From assembly GCF_021390595.1 (NCBI RefSeq), contig NZ_JAJEJR010000002.1, forward strand, positions 1,612,001-1,676,000: a DNA stretch of 64,000 nucleotides, read 5' to 3'. Source of the stretch: Paraburkholderia sp. HP33-1 (GTDB lineage Bacteria; Pseudomonadota; Gammaproteobacteria; Burkholderiales; Burkholderiaceae). The position numbers and the translations under genes were made by a program. The stretch's first letter is position 1. The number at the start of each line of letters is the position of its first letter. The notes under the pieces are model-generated. The model was not told the origin of the DNA and did not search any database. It saw only the letters and a list, made by a program, of their open reading frames with translations. Of the stretch, positions 17,180-26,744 are shown in pieces.

Positions 17180-18132
17180 GCTTTCTCCCCGCGTAGCGCA
17201 GCGCGGCCGCGTACATAGAAGAACGGCGCGAGAATGGCGAGCACCGTCGCGAGCAGCACGATCGATGCCGCTGACGCGAGCCCGATGTTGGCGCGCCCGA
17301 ACAGATAGTCCAGGATGAATTTGGCCGGCACTTCGCTCGCGGTGCCGGGGCCTCCCTGCGTCATGGCGACGACCGCGTCATACAGTTTCACGACCATCAC
17401 GAACAGCAGCACGAACGCGGTCGAGATCGACGGTCCGAGCATCGGCACCACGATGCTCGCGTACACGCGCCAGCGCGGAATGCCGTCGATGCGCGCGGCT
17501 TTCCACAGTTCCTCGTCGATGCCGCGCAGGCCCGCGAGCATCAGCGCCATCACGAGCCCGGACGCCTGCCACACGGTCGCGATCACGATCGTGTAGATCA
17601 CCAGGTCCTGATCGACGATCCAGTCGAAGCGGGCATGCGTGAAGCCCATCCTGTGCAGCACCTCCTGCGCGCCGAGCGCGGGATTCAGGATCCATTGCCA
17701 CACGAGCCCGGTCGCGACGAACGACATCGCGTACGGATACAGAAACACCGTGCGCAACGCGCCTTCCGCGACCACGCGCTGATCGATGAAGATCGCCAGC
17801 AGCAAACCGATCACCATGCACGCGACGATAAAGCACGCGCCGTAGATCACGATGTTCTGCAGCGACACGAGCCAGCGGTCGTTGTGGAAGAGCCGCACGT
17901 ATTGCGTGAGGCCCGCGAAGTCGTTCGACGGAAACGTGTGCGAATTGCTGAGCGACACGCGCGCAGTCCAGACCATCGTGCCCAGGTACGCGAACACGAC
18001 GGTCAGGAGCATCGGCAGCAAGGCCAGCCAGACCGCGATCGAAAACCGCCGGTTCAGCGGTTTATGTCGCGGCTTGGGGTGCGGCCTGTCTTGTGGTTTC
18101 GAACCCCCGGCTGGCAGCTTGAGCGCGTGCAT
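17176..18132 (-). CDS. MalF-type sugar ABC permease
   Basis: 318 residues with six predicted helices. The EAA loop is EELWKAARIDGIPRWRVYAS. A charged, proline-containing N-terminal tail (PQDRPHPKPRHKPLNRR) precedes the first helix. It lies 8 bases after the binding-protein gene and overlaps the next permease gene by 4 bases. Confidence 0.9.
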   Translation of the reverse strand: MHALKLPAGGSKPQDRPHPKPRHKPLNRRFSIAVWLALLPMLLTVVFAYLGTMVWTARVSLSNSHTFPSNDFAGLTQYVRLFHNDRWLVSLQNIVIYGACFIVACMVIGLLLAIFIDQRVVAEGALRTVFLYPYAMSFVATGLVWQWILNPALGAQEVLHRMGFTHARFDWIVDQDLVIYTIVIATVWQASGLVMALMLAGLRGIDEELWKAARIDGIPRWRVYASIVVPMLGPSISTAFVLLFVMVVKLYDAVVAMTQGGPGTASEVPAKFILDYLFGRANIGLASAASIVLLATVLAILAPFFYVRGRAALRGEKA

Positions 18133-18140
18133 GGCGAGGC

Positions 18141-19379
18141 CTAGCCCTTCAACGCGCTGGCGAACGCTTTCTGCGCGTCGTCGACGGACTCGTTCTTGTT
18201 CCAGAAGTTCGTCACGACGTCGGTCAGCGCGCCCTGCTCATCCGGCGACAGCAGCATTTCCGGATTCGGCAACTGACGCGACTTGTCCTTCATGATCGCG
18301 ATGCCCGCCTTCGCGCAGATGTCGAGACTGCTGCCGTCCACGTCAGGCCGGATCGGAATCGAGCCTTTTTTCGCGCTGAACGCAACCTGCGCGGACGGCG
18401 AGGTCATCACCGTGGCGAGCAGATTCTGCGCCTTGATCGCGGACGCGTTGTCGGTCTTCGGGAACACGAACACGTCGCCCGCGACCAGATACGGCGAACG
18501 CGGACCGAAGCCCGGGAAGCAGCCGAAGTCCTTGCCCGCAGTCTGATTCGCCGCGACGAACTCGCCCTTCGCCCAGTCGCCCATGATCTGCACACCGGCC
18601 TTGCCCGTGGTCACGAGCGCGGTCGCGTCGTTCCAGTTGCGCCCCGGTGAGCCAGGATCGACGAAATCGTGCAGCCGCTTGAACGACACGAGCACCTTCT
18701 TGAACGCCTCCGATTTCACCGCGTTCTGATCGTGATCGCGATAGACCTTCATATACAGGTCCGGGCCGCCCACATCGGCGAGCACCGCGTCGAACGTGAT
18801 CTTCTCCTGCCACGGCTGGCCACCGAACGCGAGCGGAATCACGCCCGCGCTCTTCAGCTTGCCGAGATCGGCGATGAACTCGTCGTAGCTTTTCGGCTCG
18901 CTCGTGATGCCCGCTTTCTGGAACACCGGCTTCGAGTAGAAGAACCATGCCGGCATGTGGATGTCGACCGGGGCCGCGTAGTAGTGACCCTTCACACGGA
19001 TGCTGTCGAGAATCGACTGCGGGAAGATACCGCTCCAGTTTTCCTTGGTGGCGACGTCGTCGACGTTATTCAGGAGTCCCTGATCAATCAGATCGTGGAA
19101 CTGCTTCGACGTATTGAACTGGGCGGCGGTAGGCGGATCACCGCCGACGATGCGGTTGATCGCGGTGGCACGCGCCTGATCCCCGCCGGCGACCGCATTG
19201 TCGACCCATTCACCGCCGGCCTTGTCGTACGCGTCGGCAAATTGGCGAATCGCGGCCGATTCGCCGCCCGAGGTCCACCAGTGAATCACGTTGGCCTTGA
19301 GGGGTTCCGCCTGCGCGACGACGCCATACAGCGCCAGTGCCGCAACCACACCTCGCAAGACCATTCTGTTGCTGTTCAT
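18141..19379 (-). CDS. Periplasmic sugar-binding protein of the CUT1 importer
   Basis: 412 residues with a Sec signal peptide (hydrophobic VLRGVVAALALYGVVAQA, probable cleavage after AQA) and a mature start KANVIHWWTSGGESAAIRQF, typical of family-1 sugar-binding proteins. ATG 19379 follows a strong GGAGGAG. No lipobox is present, so it should be freely periplasmic. Neighbouring GH1 glucosidase suggests a beta-glucoside or cello-oligosaccharide ligand; the exact sugar is not readable. Confidence 0.92.
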   Translation of the reverse strand: MNSNRMVLRGVVAALALYGVVAQAEPLKANVIHWWTSGGESAAIRQFADAYDKAGGEWVDNAVAGGDQARATAINRIVGGDPPTAAQFNTSKQFHDLIDQGLLNNVDDVATKENWSGIFPQSILDSIRVKGHYYAAPVDIHMPAWFFYSKPVFQKAGITSEPKSYDEFIADLGKLKSAGVIPLAFGGQPWQEKITFDAVLADVGGPDLYMKVYRDHDQNAVKSEAFKKVLVSFKRLHDFVDPGSPGRNWNDATALVTTGKAGVQIMGDWAKGEFVAANQTAGKDFGCFPGFGPRSPYLVAGDVFVFPKTDNASAIKAQNLLATVMTSPSAQVAFSAKKGSIPIRPDVDGSSLDICAKAGIAIMKDKSRQLPNPEMLLSPDEQGALTDVVTNFWNKNESVDDAQKAFASALKG

Positions 19380-19476
19380 TCCGTCTCCTCCGGGCTCCGT
19401 GCCCGTGTGTAAAGTCGAAATACCGACCAGCTCCACCCGGTTTTACATCGTTGTTGCGTCGCTTTGACTATGTTTA

Positions 19477-20889
19477 TTACGCTTGCGCGTTGCGATCTTT
19501 GAGAAATTTCGACACCAGTTCGGCACTGCGCTTGATCGTCCGCTGCTGCGTCTGGTAGTCGATATGCACGATGCCGAAACGCCGCTCGTAGCCGAACGCC
19601 CACTCGAAGTTGTCCATCAGCGACCACAGGAAATAGCCGCGTACATCGACGCCGGCCTTGATCGCCTGATCGACCGCGGCGAGATGGCGCTTCAGGTACG
19701 AGATGCGCTGCGTGTCCTCGACGCGGCCGTCGATCACCTGGTCATTCGATGCCATGCCGTTCTCGGTGATGTAGATCGGCGGCAGATTCGCATACGTTTC
19801 CCTGAAACCGGTCAGCAGATCGCGAAGACCGTCCGGGTAAACCTCCCATCCCATCTGCGTGCGCTCGACGCCTTCGAGCGGCACCTCGGTGAAACCATGG
19901 CCGCCGTCGCTCGCGACGTTGGTGCGGAAATAATAGTTGATGCCGAGGAAGTCGAGCGGCGTATTGATCTTCTGCATGTCGCCGTCGAGCACGAGCGGCT
20001 CGGCATCCGGCCACAGCTCGAACAGGTCTTGCGGATACTCGCCCTTCAACAGCGGATCGAGAATCCACGCGTTGTTCTGAACTTCGAACAGCTCGGCCGC
20101 GCGACCGTCGGCGGCGCTGTCGCTGTTCGGCGTGCCGCGCCCGACGTTCGCGACGATGCCCTTGTGCGAGCGCGGATCGTTCGCGCGCAGCACCGGGATC
20201 GCCAGACCGTGCGCGAGCAGCAGATGATGCATCGCCTGCGTGGCGAAACGCACGTTCGTGAGCCCCGGCGCATGACGGCCGACGCAGTAGCCGAGGTACG
20301 CGGAACACCACGGCTCGTTTAGCGTCATCCATGCGTCGACGAGGCCGTGCAGCTCACGGCTCATCAGGTCTGCGTAATCGGCGAAACGGTACGCGGTTTC
20401 GCGATTGAGCCAGCCGCCGCGATCCTCGAGATGCTGAGGTAGATCCCAGTGATACAGCGTGACGAAGGTCGTGATGTTCTTCTCTTTGAGCCGTTCGAGC
20501 AGGCGCTTGTAGAAGTCGAGCCCCTTGCGGTTGGGCGCGCCGTTTTCGTCCATCACGCGCGGCCATGCGGTCGACAGCCGGTACGCTTCGAGGCCGAGCC
20601 CAGCGAGCAGATCGACGTCCTGTTCCCAACGATGATAGTGATCGCACGCGACGGCGCCGGTGTCGCCGGCCAGCACCTTGCCCGGCGTCGCAGAGTACGT
20701 GTCCCAGATCGACGGCAGACGGCCGTCTTCGTTGACCGCGCCTTCGATCTGGTACGACGCGGTAGCCGCGCCGAGCAGAAAGTCCTGGCGCCACAGCGAC
20801 GAATCGGCGGGCGGCGTGAATGGGTCGGTATGGGGGCCGCCGTAAGCGGGATAGGCGGCGTCGGTGACTGCGGATGCGTCGTTTTCCAC
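19477..20889 (-). CDS. Glycoside hydrolase family 1 beta-glucosidase
   Basis: 470 residues, standard for GH1. The acid/base glutamate is in TLNEPW (E192) and the nucleophile in YITENGM (E376); N-terminal QDFLLGAATASYQIEGA and IWDTYSATPG are family signatures. I chose a GTG start at 20889 because AGGAGAG lies 5 bases upstream; the open frame continues further up without similarity. No signal peptide, so the enzyme is cytosolic and would split glucosides brought in by the ABC importer encoded downstream. First gene of the LacI-controlled operon. Confidence 0.92.
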   Translation of the reverse strand: MENDASAVTDAAYPAYGGPHTDPFTPPADSSLWRQDFLLGAATASYQIEGAVNEDGRLPSIWDTYSATPGKVLAGDTGAVACDHYHRWEQDVDLLAGLGLEAYRLSTAWPRVMDENGAPNRKGLDFYKRLLERLKEKNITTFVTLYHWDLPQHLEDRGGWLNRETAYRFADYADLMSRELHGLVDAWMTLNEPWCSAYLGYCVGRHAPGLTNVRFATQAMHHLLLAHGLAIPVLRANDPRSHKGIVANVGRGTPNSDSAADGRAAELFEVQNNAWILDPLLKGEYPQDLFELWPDAEPLVLDGDMQKINTPLDFLGINYYFRTNVASDGGHGFTEVPLEGVERTQMGWEVYPDGLRDLLTGFRETYANLPPIYITENGMASNDQVIDGRVEDTQRISYLKRHLAAVDQAIKAGVDVRGYFLWSLMDNFEWAFGYERRFGIVHIDYQTQQRTIKRSAELVSKFLKDRNAQA

Positions 20890-20973
20890 GGATTCTCTCC
20901 TGCTATGAGGTCGTTGAACCGGGTGTGGTGGAACTTTAGGCGCTGACGTTCGAGCATGGCGTGAACGCTTGAT

Positions 20974-20987
20974 TGGAAGCGCTTCCA
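20974..20987. promoter_or_regulatory. LacI-family operator
   Basis: The perfect 14-bp palindrome TGGAAGCGCTTCCA lies 85 bases upstream of the glucosidase start. It has the central CG and even symmetry of LacI-family operators and resembles the CelR-type site TGGGAGCGCTCCCA. The LacI-type gene closing the operon is the obvious ligand. Confidence 0.82.
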
Positions 20988-21199
20988 CACTGGCTGGCGA
21001 AAGATTGCAGCGGGGAAATCGCCGCAGCAATCCGGATTTGTCTGGAGGGGCCGCTGGCACGCTTGCGAGCTTGATGCTGGGTGCATCAGGTGGCGGATCC
21101 TGACGGAATTCCGGCCAGCGGATCAGGTTGTCAGGCTATGACGAGATGCTGGAGAGAGATTTCGAGAGTCAGTTGTAGCGGCGTGTGGACCCGCCGCAC
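20988..21199. other. Intergenic DNA upstream of the glucosidase operon
   Basis: About 210 bases between the chemoreceptor stop codon and the operator. No coding sequence, repeat or clear terminator hairpin is visible. It presumably holds the end of the chemoreceptor transcript and upstream promoter elements. Confidence 0.4.
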
Positions 21200-22738
21200 T
21201 CAGGCGTTTTTCGACGACATCAGCCCATCGCCACGGTTGACGCTGCACTGGACCGCCCAGCGGCCACCGAGGGCGGGCGCGATGTAGCCGATCTTTTCCA
21301 CCGGTTGCTTCGTAACGGGATGTCGTCCGTTGAATTCGATCCAGCCTCCGCCCTGATCGACCGCGCGCCAGCTGGCGTCCCGGATCGCTGTCTGGTCGTC
21401 GCCCGGCAGCGCGTCCTTGCGCAGCTTGCCCGCCTTGCTCGGGTCGGAGCCAAAGGCCCGGAAATAGTCGTCGCGGTCCGCAACGACGATGTAGAGGTCG
21501 CGATCGTGAAAGCCGCCTTTCGGGTCGTGAAACCGGCGCACCGCGTTCTCGGGCCCCTCGGTGTCGACCAGTCGGGCCGCACGCTCCGCCATGGCCCGGG
21601 CTTCCCCCGCGCAGCCCTGTCGCAGCCGGATATTTTTCACCCCATCGCTGAGCCGGTCGGCGCGGTCCCGCATCAGGCTCGCCGTTTCCGCCGCCCCGCC
21701 GACCATCTGGCCATTGCGCTGAGTGATGCCGTCCAGCACCTCGACCGCCTGCGCGATTTCCTGCAGCCCTGCGGTCTGCTCGTTGCTCGAGCGCGCGACG
21801 TCACGCAGCAAAGAGGCCACCTCGCTGACCGCGTCGACCGCCTGCGCCAACAGATTTCTGCTGCCTTCGATGGCCTGCACCCCGTCGCTCACCTCGTCAC
21901 GAGAATGCTGGATCAGTTTCTTGACCTCCCCGGCCGCTTGCGCGCTGCGCTGCGCCAACGCGCGCACTTCGGCGGCGACCACGGCGAAACCGCGACCGTA
22001 TTCGCCGGCCCGGGCAGCCTCCACCGCGGCGTTGAGTGCAAGGATGTTGGTCTGGAAGGCGATGCCGTCGATCACACCGAGGATCTCCCCCATCTCGCGC
22101 GAACGTTGCTCGATGCGCTCGATGCTTTCGACCGATGCGCGCACCGCGGCCTGCCCCGCAACCGCATCGGCATGCGCACGAGTGGACTGCTCATCGGCTT
22201 GGCGCGTCTGATCGGTGTTGTAGCGCACGGCTTCCAGCAAGGCATCGAGCGAGGCACGGGTCTGCTCGAGGCTGGCCGCCTGCGATTCGGTACGCTGCGA
22301 CAGCGAGGTCGCTTGTTGGGTGGCCTGAGCCCCGCCCATCGCGATCAACTCGGCTTCGCTGCGGATGCGCGCCACCATTTGCGACAACTGGTAGGCAAGC
22401 AGACGGCCCTGCTCGCCCAGCGCCGTCAGTTCGTCGTGCCCCGGCAAAGAAGCGTCGTGCATCAGATCGCCGTCGCACAGCGCATTCAACTGGGCCCGCA
22501 AGGTCGAGACCGCCTGCATCAGGCCGGCCCCGAACAGGCCAAAAATCACCAGAAACTGCGCCAATCCGATCACGGCGCCATAGCTGCCGCACCAGAGCGC
22601 CGCCGCGATGGCGCCAATTGCGCTGAGCGCGGCAATCGTCCACTGCACGCGCAGGTTCCAGCGACGCAATGTCCACTTGAGCGGGAGAGAGGGGGATCGT
22701 GCGGCGGCAACGTGTGGCGTCTCTTTATAGGTCGACAT
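21200..22738 (-). CDS. Methyl-accepting chemotaxis protein with C-terminal Cache-like domain
   Basis: 512 residues. Two closely spaced membrane helices (about 32-49 and 54-75) leave almost no periplasmic loop. A coiled-coil stretch leads to the MCP signalling hairpin, recognisable as [20 protein letters not shown] and [20 protein letters not shown]. After the signalling domain, about 130 residues (roughly 375-505: [55 protein letters not shown]) look like a single Cache domain. Such domains are normally periplasmic; here the topology puts it in the cytosol. A good ribosome binding site (AAGGTGAGG) precedes ATG 22738. Confidence 0.85.
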   Translation of the reverse strand: MSTYKETPHVAAARSPSLPLKWTLRRWNLRVQWTIAALSAIGAIAAALWCGSYGAVIGLAQFLVIFGLFGAGLMQAVSTLRAQLNALCDGDLMHDASLPGHDELTALGEQGRLLAYQLSQMVARIRSEAELIAMGGAQATQQATSLSQRTESQAASLEQTRASLDALLEAVRYNTDQTRQADEQSTRAHADAVAGQAAVRASVESIERIEQRSREMGEILGVIDGIAFQTNILALNAAVEAARAGEYGRGFAVVAAEVRALAQRSAQAAGEVKKLIQHSRDEVSDGVQAIEGSRNLLAQAVDAVSEVASLLRDVARSSNEQTAGLQEIAQAVEVLDGITQRNGQMVGGAAETASLMRDRADRLSDGVKNIRLRQGCAGEARAMAERAARLVDTEGPENAVRRFHDPKGGFHDRDLYIVVADRDDYFRAFGSDPSKAGKLRKDALPGDDQTAIRDASWRAVDQGGGWIEFNGRHPVTKQPVEKIGYIAPALGGRWAVQCSVNRGDGLMSSKNA

Positions 22739-23048
22739 GGAATTGCCTCACCTTATTTTTTGTCTCTGATTGCTGGCCATGCGCCTCAGAACGCAGCCCG
22801 GTAGCACGTTGCTGGCGTGCATGTTTTTGCGTGTGAGGAGACGCCCCGTAAGCGAGGTCGTCACGGAGCGCATCGCTCCGGCAACCCCCCGTCTCCGTTG
22901 AGTTCGCGCTGCGCGGCGCTTACCGCCGAGCCAAACTCGCGCGCAAATTCTGCCACAAGGAGGAATGGCAAGACAATCGTAAACACCAGCATTTCCATTC
23001 CATTTTATTTATCGCGCAAACTGGAACACCTCGACCCGGAGACGCTCC
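22739..23048. other. Intergenic region between divergent chemoreceptor and NTF2-like genes
   Basis: About 310 bases. The chemoreceptor side has an A/T-rich leader with a ribosome binding site. I found no sigma-28 promoter match and no operator dyad. The remainder shows no gene I recognise. Confidence 0.35.
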
Positions 23049-23432
23049 ATGAACGAAGAAGCCATACGTGAGGCCTTGAACGCACACTGGCAGGCCTCGG
23101 CGGCCGGCGATCTCGACGCCGAACACGATATCTACGATGACGATGCGATCTGCGACTACCCACAATCAGGCGAGCGAATCCGCGGACGAGTCAATTTGCA
23201 GGCATTGCGCAGCCATCATCCCGGGAAGCCATCCGGCTTCGATGTCCGGAGAATTCAAGGCGACGGCAATCTCTGGATCACCGAGTACACCATCAGCTAT
23301 CAGGGGCGCATCGCTTACACGGTCAGCATGATGGAGTTCCGCGACGGCAAGGTCGTCCACGAGACGCAGTATTTCGCGGATCCGTTTGAGGCACCGGATT
23401 GGCGGAGTCGATGGGTTGAGCGGATCGCGTGA
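23049..23432 (+). CDS. SnoaL/NTF2-like small protein
   Basis: 127 residues with the NTF2-like cone layout: N-terminal helices (EEAIREALNAHWQASAAGDL), then DAEHDIYDDDAICDYPQSGE, the strand GRVNLQALRSHHPGKPSGF, and C-terminal strands ending in MEFRDGKVVHETQYFADPFE. Family members are isomerases, hydrolases or ligand-binding proteins; none of the catalytic sets can be assigned here. The gene stands alone, 100 bases before the broken lactate dehydrogenase gene. Confidence 0.75.
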   Translation: MNEEAIREALNAHWQASAAGDLDAEHDIYDDDAICDYPQSGERIRGRVNLQALRSHHPGKPSGFDVRRIQGDGNLWITEYTISYQGRIAYTVSMMEFRDGKVVHETQYFADPFEAPDWRSRWVERIA

Positions 23433-23534
23433 AAAACGCGTTGCGGCCGTGTAGAACCAAGGTCCGATTGATGGGAAATGCGCGCGTGCGACTATCTCGG
23501 CGGGGGTTGAAGCTCGAACTGACCGAGGTTCGCA

Positions 23535-24480
23535 ATGCGGCAAGCCAAAGTCGTGATCGTCGGCGCCGGGCTGGTTGGAGGATCGGCAGCCCTGTTCGTG
23601 GCGTTGGCCATTCCGAGCGCGCAAGTCGTCATCATCGACGTCGCGCGAGTGCGCGCTGAAGGACAGGTTCTGGATCTCGCACATGCCGCCGCATTCTGGG
23701 GGCACAGCCGTTTCAAGGCAGGCGATTACAAGGACGCGCGCGACGCCGACATCGTCGTGATTACCGCCGGCGCCGGCGTCAAATCCGGCGAAACTCGCCT
23801 GCACCTGGCCAAAACCAATGCGGACATCGCGGCGGGAATCGTCGATCGCATCGCGCCGCTCGCGCCCGAAGCCATCTATCTGATCGCGACCAACCCGTGC
23901 GACGTGGTGACCGGCGCCGTCTACGGCCGCCTGCATTGCGCGCGAGCGCCTCATCAGCACCGGCACCTCGCTCGACACCGGGCGGCTGCGTTCACTGCTG
24001 TCCGAGCGGCTCGGCGTGGTGGCGTCCGCGATTCATGCCTATGTGCTCGGCGAGCATGGCGAATCGGCCTTGATCCAGTGGTCCGGCGCGACGGTCTGCG
24101 GCATGCCGCTCGAAACCTTCCTGACGAGACACGGCAAGGTGCTGGGCTCCACCAGCAGGGATCTGATCCTGCGCTCCGTGCACGAGGCGGCGAAGCTCAT
24201 CAAGGAAGGCAAGGGCGCTACCCACTACGGCATCGCCAGCGCGATAGGACGGATCTGCGAGGCCATCGTGCATGACACCGATCTGATCCTCACGGTGGGC
24301 ATCGTCCAGGCTGAAGTGGAAGGCGTACCGGACGCGTGCGTGTCGCTGCCGATGGTCGTCAATGGGGCGGGCGCGCGGTTGATCGCCTATCCGGAACTCG
24401 ATCCCATCGAGCGTGAAGCACTGTTAGGCAGCGCGCGCAGCGTCAAGGAGGCGACGGAAAGCGTGCTCGCCAAGCGATGA
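23535..24480 (+). pseudogene. L-lactate/malate dehydrogenase family gene with a frameshift
   Basis: Two frames together encode one complete ~315-residue dehydrogenase. The first (from ATG 23535) has the NAD fold VVIVGAGLVGGSAALF, ITAGAGVKSGETR and ATNPCDVVTGAVYGRL. The reading then continues in the +1 frame with IARERLISTGTSLDTGRLRS, the catalytic GEHGES, and a normal end at 24480. The switch lies at about 23,925-23,940. Without correction the product would end in an unrelated frame at 24275 and lack the catalytic histidine. Either a recent one-base indel inactivated the gene or the assembly has an error; the rest is undamaged. Confidence 0.8.
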
Positions 24481-24578
24481 CCTTTTCTGCGCGACCTGCG
24501 ATACGGCAGATCACCTTCATGGACTTTAGAAGGGCTATCAGTGAAGGAAATCCGCACCAGCCCCCATCCAACGCCTCA

Positions 24579-25793
24579 CTAAGCCGAGATCCTGACCTCA
24601 AACGCCCCTCGATCATAAGCTTCACAATAAGCCTTCCAATCCGCCGCGACCTGCGCCTCGCACTGCGTCGCCAGATCGATCAACGGCAGTTGCCAATCGC
24701 GCCGATTCCCGAACGCGATCAGATCATCCGCGATCGCCGACTTCTGCCGCCCTCCGCTGCGCAGATGCGCCCATGCGCTCAGCTCGGCCATGCTGTTGAT
24801 GATTTCCTCGAGCCGTGGCAGCTTGCCGTTCCAGTCGGCGAGCGCCACGCGATCTTCCGACGGCTGCAAACCGCGCAGCACATAGGAGCGCTCGTCGAAC
24901 TCGACCGCGTGCAAAAATGCCTGCGATACCGCCTGATTGCGCCGCTGCACTTCGACGACACGCTGCGCCTCGGTCTGCCACTTCGGCTGCGCAGCCTTCA
25001 CGTGCACACTCACGGACGATGGCAGTGCCTCTTTCAAATCGATCAGGTAGTTGCCATCCGGCGAGCCCTTGCCCTCGACCAGAATCACATACCGATCGAC
25101 ACCCAGGCTGCCAGTTCCCGCAATGCGCCGCGCGACATCGAGCGTGCGGTAGAACTCGGGATTCGGCTCCGTCGCCGCGAAGCGCTGCATGAACTGCGCG
25201 ACCGCCGCGCGCTGTTGGTCGCTAACAGGTAGCGCCTTCTTGCCGTCGACCTTCAGCATGCGCGTCTTGCCTTTCAGCACGGTACGCCGGTCCAGATGCG
25301 CGGCGCGCGTGCGGCTCCCGAGCGCGTCGAACAGATCGCGCACCATGCCCGTCGCGGTCTCCGCTTCGATCCAGCGCGACTTGCCGAACGCAAGCGCGGC
25401 GCTGTATGCGTCGAGCGCGGTATGACACAGCGCGAGCGCCTCGGCGCGGCTCAGCTTCAGGTCGGCCGCGCCGACCAGCACGCTCGTCAACAGACGGACG
25501 AGCTCATAAGGAACCGGTGCGAGACAGGCTTCGTCGAAGTCGTTGTTGTCGAAGTAGACGAGGCGATTGTCGCCCTTGTAGCTACCGAAATTTTCCAGGT
25601 GCATGTCGCCGCAGATCCACACATGCGGCGCGTCGTCGAGCACTTTCGCGCGCGGCAAACGCTCATAGAACAGATGACAGGTGCCACGCAGGAACACGAA
25701 CGGCGAGCCGCGCATGGCTTTGTACTTCATCGCGAGCCGTTCGGGGTCGCGGCCGGCGTTGAAACTGGCGATGGTCCTGGCGATGTCGGACAT
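24579..25793 (-). CDS. DUF2252 family protein
   Basis: 404 residues. The conserved region includes PFVFLRGTCHLFYERLP, then HVWICGDMHLENFGSYKG and LVYFDNNDFDEACLAP, which looks like the catalytic/metal loops of the kinase-like fold to which DUF2252 proteins are assigned. The function is unknown. I start at ATG 25793, where similarity to other members begins (MSDIARTIASFNAGRDPERL); the frame is open for 26 more codons. No signal peptide or membrane helix. It is followed by nothing on the same strand and preceded by the DUF4239 gene 85 bases upstream. Confidence 0.8.
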   Translation of the reverse strand: MSDIARTIASFNAGRDPERLAMKYKAMRGSPFVFLRGTCHLFYERLPRAKVLDDAPHVWICGDMHLENFGSYKGDNRLVYFDNNDFDEACLAPVPYELVRLLTSVLVGAADLKLSRAEALALCHTALDAYSAALAFGKSRWIEAETATGMVRDLFDALGSRTRAAHLDRRTVLKGKTRMLKVDGKKALPVSDQQRAAVAQFMQRFAATEPNPEFYRTLDVARRIAGTGSLGVDRYVILVEGKGSPDGNYLIDLKEALPSSVSVHVKAAQPKWQTEAQRVVEVQRRNQAVSQAFLHAVEFDERSYVLRGLQPSEDRVALADWNGKLPRLEEIINSMAELSAWAHLRSGGRQKSAIADDLIAFGNRRDWQLPLIDLATQCEAQVAADWKAYCEAYDRGAFEVRISA

Positions 25794-25878
25794 AAGGGAT
25801 TCCGTCGTATGAGCGCAAGCTCGAGGTGAGTTCAATGGCTGTTGTGACCTCGGCGCGCACCGCGAATTCAATGCAGGT

Positions 25879-26646
25879 TCAACGCGGATGCAGCGAAGTC
25901 ACCAGTGACTGCAGATTGACCGGGCGCACATGAATCATGCCGCCGCGCGGACTGTCGATATCGGCGACCAGCGCAAACGCCAGCGCCACCACCAGCGGCA
26001 CGACCAGCAGCAAGCCCTCGCCGGCCTTCAGCGCCCGCGCGCCGTAGCCGACCAGCAGACTCGCGCAGATCGCCATCACGACCATCAATCCCCACGCCCC
26101 GTAAGGGATGCGGTCCCACCACGCGGCCTGCGCGTAGCCCTGCATGTTGAGCACGTCGTTGATCGCGGTGACGACGAGCGCCGCGATCGGCGTCGGCTGC
26201 GCGGTCGCCGCATTCCTGACGGCCATCCACATTTCCTGCTGCAGGCGCGTGGTGTCCGCGTCCACCCGGTCGAGCTCCCGCGTATCGCGCGTCGTGTAGA
26301 ACAGCACGCGCACGTCGAGATAGTCGATGAGCAATGCGCGGAGCGCGGCCGCATCGGCGGCGGGCAGCAGGTCGGCGCGCACGTAGGCGGTACTGATCGC
26401 GCTCGCCTCCTCTTCCTCGTAATGCTCGCGAAGGTCATAGCGGCCTACCGCCATCGAAAACGTAAAGCCGATGATCAGAGCAAGCAGCGTCAGCGTCGCG
26501 GTCTGGACCACGCTGAAGTCGTCGCGGGCATCGTCGGTGATTTTGCTCAAGCGCCGCAGCAGCGTCGCGCCGACGCGCGCCGCCAGCCACATCAATCCGA
26601 ACGACAGGACGAACACGAGCTCGGCATGATTCAGAACGTTTGGCAT
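25879..26646 (-). CDS. DUF4239 (bestrophin-like) membrane protein
   Basis: 255 residues with about four membrane helices: two N-terminal (LVFVLSFGLMWLAARVGATL; ATLTLLALIIGFTFSMAVG) and two C-terminal (GLMVVMAICASLLVGYGARA; LLLVVPLVVALAFALVADI). The segment FTFSMAVGRYDLREHYEEEE followed by ASAISTAYVRADLLP is typical of the DUF4239 bestrophin-like family. The role is unknown; anion-channel activity is only suggested by the distant bestrophin similarity. Confidence 0.75.
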   Translation of the reverse strand: MPNVLNHAELVFVLSFGLMWLAARVGATLLRRLSKITDDARDDFSVVQTATLTLLALIIGFTFSMAVGRYDLREHYEEEEASAISTAYVRADLLPAADAAALRALLIDYLDVRVLFYTTRDTRELDRVDADTTRLQQEMWMAVRNAATAQPTPIAALVVTAINDVLNMQGYAQAAWWDRIPYGAWGLMVVMAICASLLVGYGARALKAGEGLLLVVPLVVALAFALVADIDSPRGGMIHVRPVNLQSLVTSLHPR

Positions 26647-26744
26647 GGCGCGCGGTTTTTCTTCTGGTGATGGATAGGGGACGCTGTGAATTCAGGATGA
26701 ATTCATGCTGCAATGTACTCTTGAATCGCAGCGCCCGGCCCCTC

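Noticed and set aside
15095..17218. A plus-strand open frame of about 700 codons
   Set aside because: It lies antisense to the ABC ATPase and permease genes, is made of Arg/His/Ala-rich sequence without any domain, and follows from high third-position GC.
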